DNA from: Candidatus Nealsoniibacteriota bacterium
GTDB lineage: Bacteria > Patescibacteriota > Minisyncoccia > Minisyncoccales > PWPS01
Length of the DNA: 40,992 nt
Assembly: GCA_003560095.1 (NCBI GenBank)
Contig: PWJI01000050.1
Coordinates: forward strand, 1-40,992
Direction of reading: 5' to 3'
Shown here: positions 22,636 through 29,152 of the stretch, one piece after another
How positions within the stretch are numbered: position 1 is the stretch's first letter
How the letters are laid out: every line of letters begins with the position of its first letter
Position numbers and translations under genes: made by a program
The notes under the pieces: generated by a model
What the model was told of the DNA's origin: nothing
Seen by the model: the letters and a program-made list of their open reading frames with translations, nothing else
The model's database searches: none

Positions 22636-24471
22636 TTAGAGACCTAATGAATATACCTCCTCTCCCAAAAGGAGGTATATTTTTTTTCCGTCGGGAGTTA
22701 TCGTAATATCTTTAAGAAGTGCAAACTTCTCATTAAAGATTTGATTTATAATTGTGCCGTCTTTTTCAAGAATAATAATTCTTTTTTCTTTTTTGTCCGC
22801 AATAAATAGAGGGGTGTTTGGATGAGTGTAAATTTTTCCTTTATTTTTTAAAGGAGGGAAGACAGAATAATTTATAGTACCTTCTTTTTCTCCTTTGTGG
22901 TATTTGTGTATTTTATTTTCACTATCTAAAACAAATATTGAACCATCAATGGAAAGAGATTTTCCATTTTTTACAAATGCTTTTTCTTGATTAATCCAAG
23001 AAATAGGATCTTTTTCTATGTAGTAAACAATTCTTCCTTTTGAATCTAAGAAATAAGGCCTTCTCAAAAAAGAAGAAAGAGAAACAAATTCTTGTTGCTC
23101 TTCAATTAGGTTAATTTTTAGCAAAGAGTAGTTTTCCCCGGTAACAAAAAAAAGATTATTTGGAGGAGAGAAGGCAATAACTTTTTCGCTTGAAGGAGAA
23201 GAAAGTGATATGTTATTTTCAGTTGGTAGATTTTGTAAATTAGCTTGCCCACTTTGAGTATTCATCACAATTACGTCAGAAGAAGATGAAGAAAAAAGAT
23301 AAACATTTTCATTAAGTAGAGATATTTGGTCGGGATTCATTTTTTCAACCGTGCCTACTAAAGAAAGATTATCAACTTCTTCTCTCGGAAAAAGATCTTC
23401 AAGGTGTTTTTCCAGCGAGCTATGCATTTCCATTGCTTCTTTCTCAAAAGACTCTTTTTCAATCAAGAAAGAAAGGTCTTCAAGAGCTTCTTTCATTAGG
23501 GGAATATTATTTCCTTCTTTTCCTTCTGAGATTTTTTCTTCTATAAGGATTATTTTCTCTCTATCTTTTTTTGTCCTAATGTTGTTTTCTATTTTTATTG
23601 CTATTGCTCCCAAGAGAATAACAGCAACAAGAAGAGCCACAAGAAAGAAAGGATTTTTTTCTGAGGAAGGTCTTTTGATTTTTATTTCCGGAATATTATT
23701 CTTTAAATTTAAAGCTCTAAGCTTAGAAAGAGAGGATATATTTTTTAAAAAAACTTTTCGAAAAGAAAATTTTTCATTTCTTTCTTTAGAGATAACCTTG
23801 GTTTCTTTTTCTTTTAAAGAAATAGCGTGATCTATAATAAAAGCAACCCCGGAAGAATTAGGTTGTTTTTCTTTTTGAAGTTTTGATATTTTTTCTATTG
23901 TTTCTTGGGAGGGTCCTTTGTTTGTTATTTCCTCCAATAACTTTTCTTTTCTGAAAAAATCATATATTTCCGAGGTTAAAACCATTAACCTTTCTTCTTT
24001 TTTCATTTTCCCCGAAACCATGTCATGGAAGAGATTTGTCTTTTCTGTTCCCGCATCCTCTCCTATGTCTTTTGCTTTTTCTTTTTTTAAGAGAAATATT
24101 TTTATTCTTCCTATTTTCGCGAGATTTAGATCAAAATTTTTTGAAGAAATAATTACTATACTTAGCCTGTCACCATATTTATTTTTAGCAATAAAATCAT
24201 TTACTTCTTGAAGAGTTTCTTTTAGTGCTTTTTCGGGAGAGAGGGAGGTGTTTTTATAAAAATGTTCTTTGGTAACATGAAAAATATTTTGCAAAAAAGA
24301 ACGATCCCTTGACTCAGGATCGGATATTTCTCCTATTAGATAAATTCTTCCCAGTTTTCCCTCATAAGCATCTTTTGGCTTATACTGGAAGCTTTCTGAA
24401 ATTTTTCTTTCGTTTTTTGGATTAAAATAAAGCTCAAAAACTTTCATTAGCTTATTATAAAATTTTTTCAA
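22636..24471 (-). CDS. membrane protein, degenerate PP2C-like domain plus probable beta-propeller
   Basis: 611 aa. Residues about 35-215 resemble a PP2C-type phosphatase: LAKIGRIKIFLL sits where ANVGDSRAYLL is expected, and ERLMVLTSEIYDF where DFLLLASDGLWD is. The metal-binding Asp of SDG is missing (SEI), as is the GD pair, so activity is doubtful. A membrane helix follows (about 275-293), then a helical stalk (about 300-360), then about 240 residues of short strands (LFSSSSSDVIVMNT, FLDSKGRIVYYIE, LFIADKKEKRIIIL, DITITPDGKKIYLLLG) like a beta-propeller, placed outside. A second ATG at 24447 is possible. It may sense a wall or surface signal and pass it to the inside. Confidence 0.75.
   Translation of the reverse strand: MKKFYNKLMKVFELYFNPKNERKISESFQYKPKDAYEGKLGRIYLIGEISDPESRDRSFLQNIFHVTKEHFYKNTSLSPEKALKETLQEVNDFIAKNKYGDRLSIVIISSKNFDLNLAKIGRIKIFLLKKEKAKDIGEDAGTEKTNLFHDMVSGKMKKEERLMVLTSEIYDFFRKEKLLEEITNKGPSQETIEKISKLQKEKQPNSSGVAFIIDHAISLKEKETKVISKERNEKFSFRKVFLKNISSLSKLRALNLKNNIPEIKIKRPSSEKNPFFLVALLVAVILLGAIAIKIENNIRTKKDREKIILIEEKISEGKEGNNIPLMKEALEDLSFLIEKESFEKEAMEMHSSLEKHLEDLFPREEVDNLSLVGTVEKMNPDQISLLNENVYLFSSSSSDVIVMNTQSGQANLQNLPTENNISLSSPSSEKVIAFSPPNNLFFVTGENYSLLKINLIEEQQEFVSLSSFLRRPYFLDSKGRIVYYIEKDPISWINQEKAFVKNGKSLSIDGSIFVLDSENKIHKYHKGEKEGTINYSVFPPLKNKGKIYTHPNTPLFIADKKEKRIIILEKDGTIINQIFNEKFALLKDITITPDGKKIYLLLGEEVYSLGL
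22651..22687 (+). terminator. rplJ-rplL terminator inside the opposite gene
   Basis: ATATACCTCC (22651-22660) pairs with GGAGGTATAT (22671-22680), then seven T. It is a textbook terminator for rplL, yet it lies in the last codons of the minus-strand gene (encoding YLLLGEEVY). Confidence 0.9.
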
Positions 24472-24530
24472 AAATAAGCAATTAATTTAAAATATACCGG
24501 AAAGTAAGAAATATTTTTTTAACAAGGGTC

Positions 24531-24558
24531 TTGACAAGATAGTAGTGAAAGATATAAT
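24531..24558 (+). promoter_or_regulatory. promoter of hsp20
   Basis: TTGACA (24531-24536), 16 bases, TATAAT (24553-24558). Start near 24565, inside the CIRCE operator. Confidence 0.88.
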
Positions 24559-24562
24559 TAAA

Positions 24563-24589
24563 TTGGCACTATAGGACATAGAGTGCCAA
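24563..24589 (+). promoter_or_regulatory. CIRCE-type operator (HrcA site) of hsp20
   Basis: TTGGCACTA, nine bases, GAGTGCCAA: the arms match the CIRCE consensus TTAGCACTC-N9-GAGTGCTAA with compensating A-to-G/T-to-C changes in the arms and one arm mismatch. The spacing is exactly nine. It covers the predicted transcription start, the usual place for HrcA repression. hrcA itself is not in the window. Confidence 0.85.
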
Positions 24590-24598
24590 AAAGGTCGG
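24590..24598 (+). promoter_or_regulatory. AAAGGTCGG leader motif, hsp20 copy
   Basis: AAAGGTCGG directly after the CIRCE element and 22 bases before the ATG. Identical copies occur at 14835-14843 and, minus strand, at 25440-25448; a shorter copy is at 21556-21563. Confidence 0.5.
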
Positions 24599-24620
24599 AT
24601 ATAAACCAATAAAAATAATT

Positions 24621-25052
24621 ATGAACATTATTCCAAGAAAAACATTCGGAGAATTAGAAAATTTTTTTAACGATGATGATTGGTTTTTTCCGGTTTTTTC
24701 CAAGAAGTCGTTTGATCCTGATATGGATGTTTACGAAACCGAAAAAGATGTGGTAGCTGAAATTAATTTGCCCAATATAAGTCCTGAAAATGTAGATGTT
24801 TGGGTTGAAGATGGTCTTTTAAAGGTTTCCGGAAACTTTAGCGAGGAGGAAGAAGAAGGCGAGAAAGGAAAGAATTATTGGAGAAGAGAGATACGTAAAG
24901 GCTCTTTTCAAAGAGCAGTAAGGTTGCCAAGTGAGGTAAATGAAGATAAAACCGATGCTGTTTATGAAAAAGGTGTTCTTAAGGTAACTTTACCGAAAAC
25001 AGAGCCAAAGAAAAAGAAAGGAAAAGAAATAAAAGTAAAGGAAAAAAAATAA
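24621..25052 (+). CDS. Hsp20 / alpha-crystallin small heat-shock protein
   Basis: 143 aa. ATP-independent chaperone that holds unfolding proteins. The alpha-crystallin domain spans about 35-125: DMDVYETEKDVVAEINLPNI, LLKVSGNF, RREIRKGSFQRAVRLP and the GVLKVTLPK signature. The C-terminal tail KEIKVKEKK contains an I-K-V version of the oligomer-locking I-x-I. Controlled by the CIRCE operator and a consensus promoter. Ends in a bidirectional terminator shared with the acidic repeat gene. Confidence 0.96.
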   Translation: MNIIPRKTFGELENFFNDDDWFFPVFSKKSFDPDMDVYETEKDVVAEINLPNISPENVDVWVEDGLLKVSGNFSEEEEEGEKGKNYWRREIRKGSFQRAVRLPSEVNEDKTDAVYEKGVLKVTLPKTEPKKKKGKEIKVKEKK

Positions 25053-25064
25053 ATCGGATATAAT

Positions 25065-25099
25065 AAAAGCCCCGCACAAAGAAATGTGCGGGGCTTTTT
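25065..25099. terminator. bidirectional terminator
   Basis: GCCCCGCAC (25069-25077) and GTGCGGGGC (25086-25094), eight-base loop, flanked by AAAA and TTTTT, so it works for hsp20 on plus and the acidic gene on minus. Confidence 0.92.
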
Positions 25100-25113
25100 G
25101 TTTTTTCAGTATT

Positions 25114-25380
25114 TTACCAGTCTTCTTCGCCACCTTCTTCTTCGCCACCTTCTTCTTCGCCACCTTCTTCTTCGTCCATGTCGTCATCTTCATCCCAGTC
25201 TAAATCTTCGTCATCAAGATCAAGATCATCATCTAAGTCATCTCCGAGATCATCATCCAAGTCATCTCCGAGATCGTCGTCTAAATCATCTCCGAGATCA
25301 TCATCTAAGTCATCTCCGAGGTCATCCTCGCTCATTGCGAAAAATTTTTTATTAAGTTCGTTTTGGTCTGAATTGAACAT
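25114..25380 (-). CDS. acidic repeat protein of unknown function
   Basis: 88 aa from the ATG at 25380; a longer reading frame begins upstream but would start at about the transcription start and include the leader. After a short normal N-terminus (MFNSDQNELNKKFFAMSE), the protein is almost all Asp/Glu: four copies of an eight-residue unit (LGDDLDDD), then EEEGG three times, ending in a tryptophan. With essentially no positive charge it may be disordered or may mimic nucleic acid or shield basic proteins; this is speculation. Its promoter and leader repeat elements of the hsp20 leader, so it may be made under the same stress. No family recognised. Confidence 0.75.
   Translation of the reverse strand: MFNSDQNELNKKFFAMSEDDLGDDLDDDLGDDLDDDLGDDLDDDLGDDLDDDLDLDDEDLDWDEDDDMDEEEGGEEEGGEEEGGEEDW
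25130..25330 (-). repeat. coding tandem repeats of the acidic gene
   Basis: A 24-bp unit encoding LGDDLDDD, four copies with synonymous differences (about 25222-25330), and a 15-bp unit TCTTCTTCGCCACCT three times (about 25125-25170) encoding the EEEGG run. The units have no spacers, so this is not CRISPR. Confidence 0.85.
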
Positions 25381-25439
25381 AATTATAAATTCTTTTTTAT
25401 AAAGAAAAATTAATTTTAAATCGTTACGCTTAAAGTGCA

Positions 25440-25448
25440 CCGACCTTT
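25440..25448 (-). promoter_or_regulatory. AAAGGTCGG leader motif, acidic-gene copy
   Basis: Read on the minus strand, about 12 bases after the -10. Preceded by AGTGCCAGTAA (25459-25449), so the string AGTGCCA then AAAAAGGTCGG matches the end of the hsp20 operator and leader. Confidence 0.55.
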
Positions 25449-25459
25449 TTACTGGCACT

Positions 25460-25487
25460 ATTATAGTTTTAAAGCAAATGTTGTCAA
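25460..25487 (-). promoter_or_regulatory. promoter of the acidic repeat gene
   Basis: Minus strand TTGACA (25487-25482), 16 bases, TATAAT (25465-25460): the same -35, spacing and -10 as hsp20. An AGTGCCA half-site of the CIRCE arm follows the -10 at once. Confidence 0.85.
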
Positions 25488-25553
25488 GACCTTTTATTTA
25501 TTGTTTTTTCATGTCAATTAACATAGTGGATATATTATTTTAAAAGGCGAGTC

Positions 25554-25582
25554 TTGTGTCTTATATTTAGTTATATTATAAT
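25554..25582 (+). promoter_or_regulatory. promoter giving a leaderless mRNA
   Basis: TTGTGT (25554-25559), 17 bases, TATAAT (25577-25582). The predicted start falls on or next to the ATG at 25589, leaving no room for a leader or ribosome-binding site. Confidence 0.65.
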
Positions 25583-25588
25583 GGCATC

Positions 25589-25993
25589 ATGTGGCAAATA
25601 GTGGAAAAAAGAAACATAATTACTGATTGGTTTTTGTGGCATTACGTTACCGCTCTTAAAGATATTTTTTTAAAATGGAAAAATATTCTTCGCTTTAATT
25701 TAGACTATTTTTCTATTCCTTTTTTGCTTGAAACTCTTTTTTCTCCGTGGAGAAGGTATAAAATTTCTTACGGAAGAGGATTTGATATCGGAAGGTTTGC
25801 CGAAGCAATTTTTTTTAATGCTTTTTCTCGCTTTATGGGAATGATTGTTCGTTTTTCTGTTATCTGCATAGGTGTTGTTTTGCAGATTTTTGTTTTCATC
25901 ATTGGTTTTTTTGTTTTTTTATTTTGGATAGCTCTTCCTTTTCTTATTTTAATAGGAGGAGTTGTTTCTTTAATATGGATAATTTCAATTTAA
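25589..25993 (+). CDS. conserved-type membrane protein, unknown function
   Basis: 134 aa, rich in aromatic residues. A soluble, basic N-terminal half (WFLWHYVTALKDIFLKWKNILRF, LLETLFSPWRRYKISYGRG, in parts) is followed by two membrane helices (about 85-107 and 108-132). I do not recognise a named family. It overlaps the Clp-like ATPase gene by 19 bases and shares its membrane location, so the two may form a complex; that is inference. Probably translated from a leaderless mRNA. Confidence 0.75.
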   Translation: MWQIVEKRNIITDWFLWHYVTALKDIFLKWKNILRFNLDYFSIPFLLETLFSPWRRYKISYGRGFDIGRFAEAIFFNAFSRFMGMIVRFSVICIGVVLQIFVFIIGFFVFLFWIALPFLILIGGVVSLIWIISI

Positions 25994-28488
25994 AAAAATC
26001 AGCAATCAATAAAGCTCTTTTTTACGATAAAATTATTTTTTTTCGTAATGCTGATTTTTTTTCAAAAATATTTCTTACTCTTTTTATTACATTCTTTTTT
26101 TTCTTTTTGGGACAATCTTTTGGGTATATCTCAACGAATTGGCCCCTTTTTGCACTTTCTTTTCTGTCTTTTTCTTTTGCTTTACTTTTTTTTGAAATAA
26201 ATCTTTTTTTTGAGAAAAGCATAAAAGAGCCCAAGATCATTATAGATATCAAAGAAGCGGCCGAAAATATAAATGAAGTTAATATAGCTGAATTTCTTGA
26301 TTTTAAAAGTGCAAAAGTAATCGAAAGGGCCGACAGAATGGGAGGTGTTGATTCTTACCTCTTGCTATTTTCTTTACTTAAAGAAGCAAAAGAAATGGAT
26401 TTTGTCTTTTATCGTATTTTAATGGACAAAAAACACATCATGCAAGAGCTTAGAAAATTATTTAAAGAAAGAGGAAAAATAGAAGAAAGAAAGTATTCCG
26501 ATTGTTTTAAGAAGACCATGATTGATGCCTTTCACATTGCAAAAGAAAGGGGGAGTGAGAGAATTAAAAACGAAGACATTTTTGTAGCTCTTGGCAAGAA
26601 TAACAGATATCTCCAAGAAATACTTTATGCCGCTGATTTAAGCCAAGAAGACGTGGTGCATCTTACTTCCTGGCAAATAGAGCTAAATAAAAAAGAGGAT
26701 CCTTGGGGGTATAGAAACTTAATGAAGAAAGGAAGAATAGGAACAGAGTGGGCATCCGGATATACTCCTTTTATTGATAATTTTGCAATTGATTGGACGA
26801 AAGCGATGAAAATGGCTGGTTTTCCGGAAACTGTGGGGCACAAAAAAGAAGGTGAGTCATTGGAGAGAGTTCTTTCAAGAAATGAAGTTAATAGTGCCGT
26901 TTTAGTTGGAAAGCCCGGGGCGGGAAGAAAAAGCATTATAAGAAAAATTATAAGAAAAAGTTTTTTGGGCGAATGTCTTCCGGAGGTGAATCATAAAAGA
27001 TTTTTAGAGCTTGATATGCCATCACTTTTAGCGCACGCTCAAGGAATGGAAGAAACAGAGAAAGTTCTAGAGGAGATTTTTTCAGAAGCTGCAAGAGCAG
27101 GAAATATAGTTCTTATAATCAATGATTTTCATAACTTTGTGGGTGGAGAGCAAAGACCGGGGACAATTGATATTACAGGAATTTTGTCGTCTTATCTTCA
27201 TGTTCCTGCATTTAGGGTTATTGGGGTTACCAGTTATCTTGGGTTTAGAAAATATGTGGAAAAAAATCCTTCAATCCTTTCTCTTTTGGAAAAAATAGAA
27301 ATAAGAGAGGCAACACAAGAAGACACTCTTTTGCTTCTTGAAAGAAATGTTTTTAAGCTTGAAAGAAAATATAGAAAATTAATTTCTTTTTCGGCATTAA
27401 AAAAAATAATATCTCTTTCTGATCGATATATACAAAATGTTCCTTTTCCGGAAAAAGCTCTTGATTTACTGGAGGAATCAGTAGTTCATATTAATCAAAA
27501 AAAGAGCGAAATACTTTTACCTAAGCACGTTGAAGAGATTCTCTCTGAGAGGACAGAGGTTCCTGTTGGGGAAATAGGAAATAAAGAAAAGGAAGTTCTT
27601 CTGAATATGGAAGATTTGCTTCACGAAAGAATGGTTAATCAAGACACTGCTGTAAAGGCTATTTCTATTGCATTAAGGAGGTCAAGGGCGGATGTTGATA
27701 CAAGAAAAGGACTTATTGGAAGCTTTTTATTTTTAGGGCCTACCGGTGTAGGGAAAACGGAAATGGCAAAAGCTATTGCTGATGTTTACTTTGGGAAAGA
27801 AAAAAAAGTTAACCGAATAGATATGTCAGAATTTCAAAGTATTTCGGATGTTTCACGTCTTATTGGCTCTTCAGAGCAGGAAGGAGTTCTTACGGGGGGA
27901 GTTAGAGAGGATCCCTTCTCGCTTATTCTTTTAGATGAAATAGAAAAAGCGCATCCCGATATATTAAATTTGTTTTTGCAGGTTCTCGATGAGGGCCACT
28001 TAACCGACGCAATGGGAAGAAAGACAGATTTTAAGAATACAATGCTTATTGCTACCAGTAATGCCGGATACCAAACTATACTTGATGCCGTTGAGAAAAA
28101 AGAAGACTGGGAAAAAGTAAAAAAGAAGATTTTAAAAAAGCTTTTTCAAGACTCCATATTTAGGCCTGAATTTGTTAACCGTTTTGACGAGACAGTTCTT
28201 TTTATGCCTCTTTCAAAAGAAAATCTTAAAGATATTGCAGGACTTCAGTTAAAAAAATTAGTCAAGCAGCTTGAAAAAAAAGAAATGAAATTTAATGTAA
28301 CCGAAGAACTTAAAGAAAAAATAGTAGAGTTAAGTTATGATCCTGTCTTTGGGGCAAGAGAAATGCAGCGTTCTATACAAAACAATATAGGAGATGTTTT
28401 ATCATCAGCTATCTTAAAAGAAGAATTGAAAAAAGGGGACTCTTTTACTATTAATCCAGAGGATTTTTCTTTGCAAAAAGAAAACTAA
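25975..28488 (+). CDS. membrane-anchored ClpC/ClpB-like AAA+ ATPase with degenerate D1
   Basis: 837 aa from the ATG at 25975, which has AGGAGG upstream inside the previous gene; a start at 25924 would be deeper in that gene. Two membrane helices (about 33-52 and 58-76) replace the free N-terminus of Clp ATPases, then a Clp_N-like helical region (about 100-240). D1: the Walker A region reads GKPGAGRKS (312-320), with Arg at the usual Lys position, and Walker B is IINDF (N383) in place of IDEI. D2 is intact: GPTGVGKTE (588-596), LLDEIEKAH (654-655), TSNAG and FRPEFVNRFDE. I find no ClpC-type G-F loop for ClpP in the expected place, so a disaggregase or ClpP-free role is likely. Confidence 0.9.
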   Translation: MDNFNLKKSAINKALFYDKIIFFRNADFFSKIFLTLFITFFFFFLGQSFGYISTNWPLFALSFLSFSFALLFFEINLFFEKSIKEPKIIIDIKEAAENINEVNIAEFLDFKSAKVIERADRMGGVDSYLLLFSLLKEAKEMDFVFYRILMDKKHIMQELRKLFKERGKIEERKYSDCFKKTMIDAFHIAKERGSERIKNEDIFVALGKNNRYLQEILYAADLSQEDVVHLTSWQIELNKKEDPWGYRNLMKKGRIGTEWASGYTPFIDNFAIDWTKAMKMAGFPETVGHKKEGESLERVLSRNEVNSAVLVGKPGAGRKSIIRKIIRKSFLGECLPEVNHKRFLELDMPSLLAHAQGMEETEKVLEEIFSEAARAGNIVLIINDFHNFVGGEQRPGTIDITGILSSYLHVPAFRVIGVTSYLGFRKYVEKNPSILSLLEKIEIREATQEDTLLLLERNVFKLERKYRKLISFSALKKIISLSDRYIQNVPFPEKALDLLEESVVHINQKKSEILLPKHVEEILSERTEVPVGEIGNKEKEVLLNMEDLLHERMVNQDTAVKAISIALRRSRADVDTRKGLIGSFLFLGPTGVGKTEMAKAIADVYFGKEKKVNRIDMSEFQSISDVSRLIGSSEQEGVLTGGVREDPFSLILLDEIEKAHPDILNLFLQVLDEGHLTDAMGRKTDFKNTMLIATSNAGYQTILDAVEKKEDWEKVKKKILKKLFQDSIFRPEFVNRFDETVLFMPLSKENLKDIAGLQLKKLVKQLEKKEMKFNVTEELKEKIVELSYDPVFGAREMQRSIQNNIGDVLSSAILKEELKKGDSFTINPEDFSLQKEN

Positions 28489-28515
28489 TAAGTCTAACTA
28501 AAAAAAATAAACCTT

Positions 28516-28544
28516 CCGCCCGCTTAAAGCGTGGCGGTTTTTTT
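28516..28544 (+). terminator. rho-independent terminator after the Clp-like gene
   Basis: CCGCCCGCT (28516-28524) pairs with AGCGTGGCGG (28528-28537) with one bulged T, followed by seven T. Confidence 0.85.
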
Positions 28545-28577
28545 GTAGTGAAAATATTTAAGTGTGGGCACATAGGG

Positions 28578-28606
28578 TTGACAAGTTATGGTTTGTGGAA
28601 TAAAAT
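28578..28606 (+). promoter_or_regulatory. promoter of the mraZ cluster
   Basis: TTGACA (28578-28583), 17 bases, TAAAAT (28601-28606). Two of the GTGG/TGGG repeats overlap it. Confidence 0.85.
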
Positions 28607-28662
28607 GGGAGCACAGAGGTAAATTGTGGAAAAAAGTGGGGAAAACTAAGAAAGTTTGTGGA
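28595..28662 (+). promoter_or_regulatory. MraZ-box-like repeat array
   Basis: GTGGA/TGGGA/GTGGG direct repeats at 28595, 28606, 28626, 28636 and 28658, spaced by about 10 or 20-22 bases (one or two helical turns), between the -10 and mraZ. MraZ binds such TGGG/GTGG repeats in front of its own gene in other bacteria, so autoregulation is expected. Confidence 0.7.
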
Positions 28663-28701
28663 AAAGTAGCCTTTTAAAGTTAAATTCTTAAGAGTTAAAT
28701 A

Positions 28702-29133
28702 ATGTTTATTGGGGAATATACATATAAAATAGACAACAAAAAGAGGCTTGCTATTCCTTCAAAATTTCGCAAGAGTTTAAAAAAGAAAGCTGTAATAACA
28801 AGGGGGCTTGATCGCTGCCTTTTTCTTTTTTCCATGGAAGAGTGGAAGAAGATTGCAGAAAAAATAAGCACCCTTCCTTTTGGACAGTACGATAACAGGG
28901 GTTTTTCCAGAGTAATGCTTTCCGGTGCAATGGAAGTAGAGTTTGACTCTCTTGGAAGAATTTTGGTCCCTGATTATTTAAAAGAATATGCTTCTCTTGA
29001 AAAAGAAACAGTTGTTGCCGGACTTTATAACCGCATTGAAATATGGGATAGAAATTCGTGGGAAAAATATAAAGAAAAAACAGAAGATGAACTTGGTAAT
29101 ATTGCCGAAAGGTTAAAGGATTTTGGTGTTTAG
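28702..29133 (+). CDS. mraZ: transcriptional regulator MraZ
   Basis: 143 aa. Two AbrB-like/SpoVT halves, each with the family DxxxR: FIGEYTYKIDNKKRLAIPSKFRK and MEVEFDSLGRILVPDYLKEYA. Forms a ring that binds repeats in its own promoter and regulates the division and cell-wall cluster. Leads the cluster as in most bacteria, with a matching repeat array upstream. Confidence 0.96.
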   Translation: MFIGEYTYKIDNKKRLAIPSKFRKSLKKKAVITRGLDRCLFLFSMEEWKKIAEKISTLPFGQYDNRGFSRVMLSGAMEVEFDSLGRILVPDYLKEYASLEKETVVAGLYNRIEIWDRNSWEKYKEKTEDELGNIAERLKDFGV

Positions 29134-29152
29134 AGTTTAGGTTTTAATTATT

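Noticed and set aside
25222-25330. Regular 24-bp repeats as a CRISPR array
   Set aside because: The units are directly adjacent without spacers and code in frame for LGDDLDDD; no cas genes are present.
25086-25402. Plus-strand ORFs rich in Ser/Arg/Lys or His/Leu/Arg repeats
   Set aside because: They are other-strand readings of the Asp/Glu repeat gene, which has its own consensus promoter and terminator.
25924-25974. Longer N-terminus for the Clp-like ATPase
   Set aside because: It would lie inside the preceding membrane-protein gene, while the ATG at 25975 has an AGGAGG upstream and gives a sensible membrane start.
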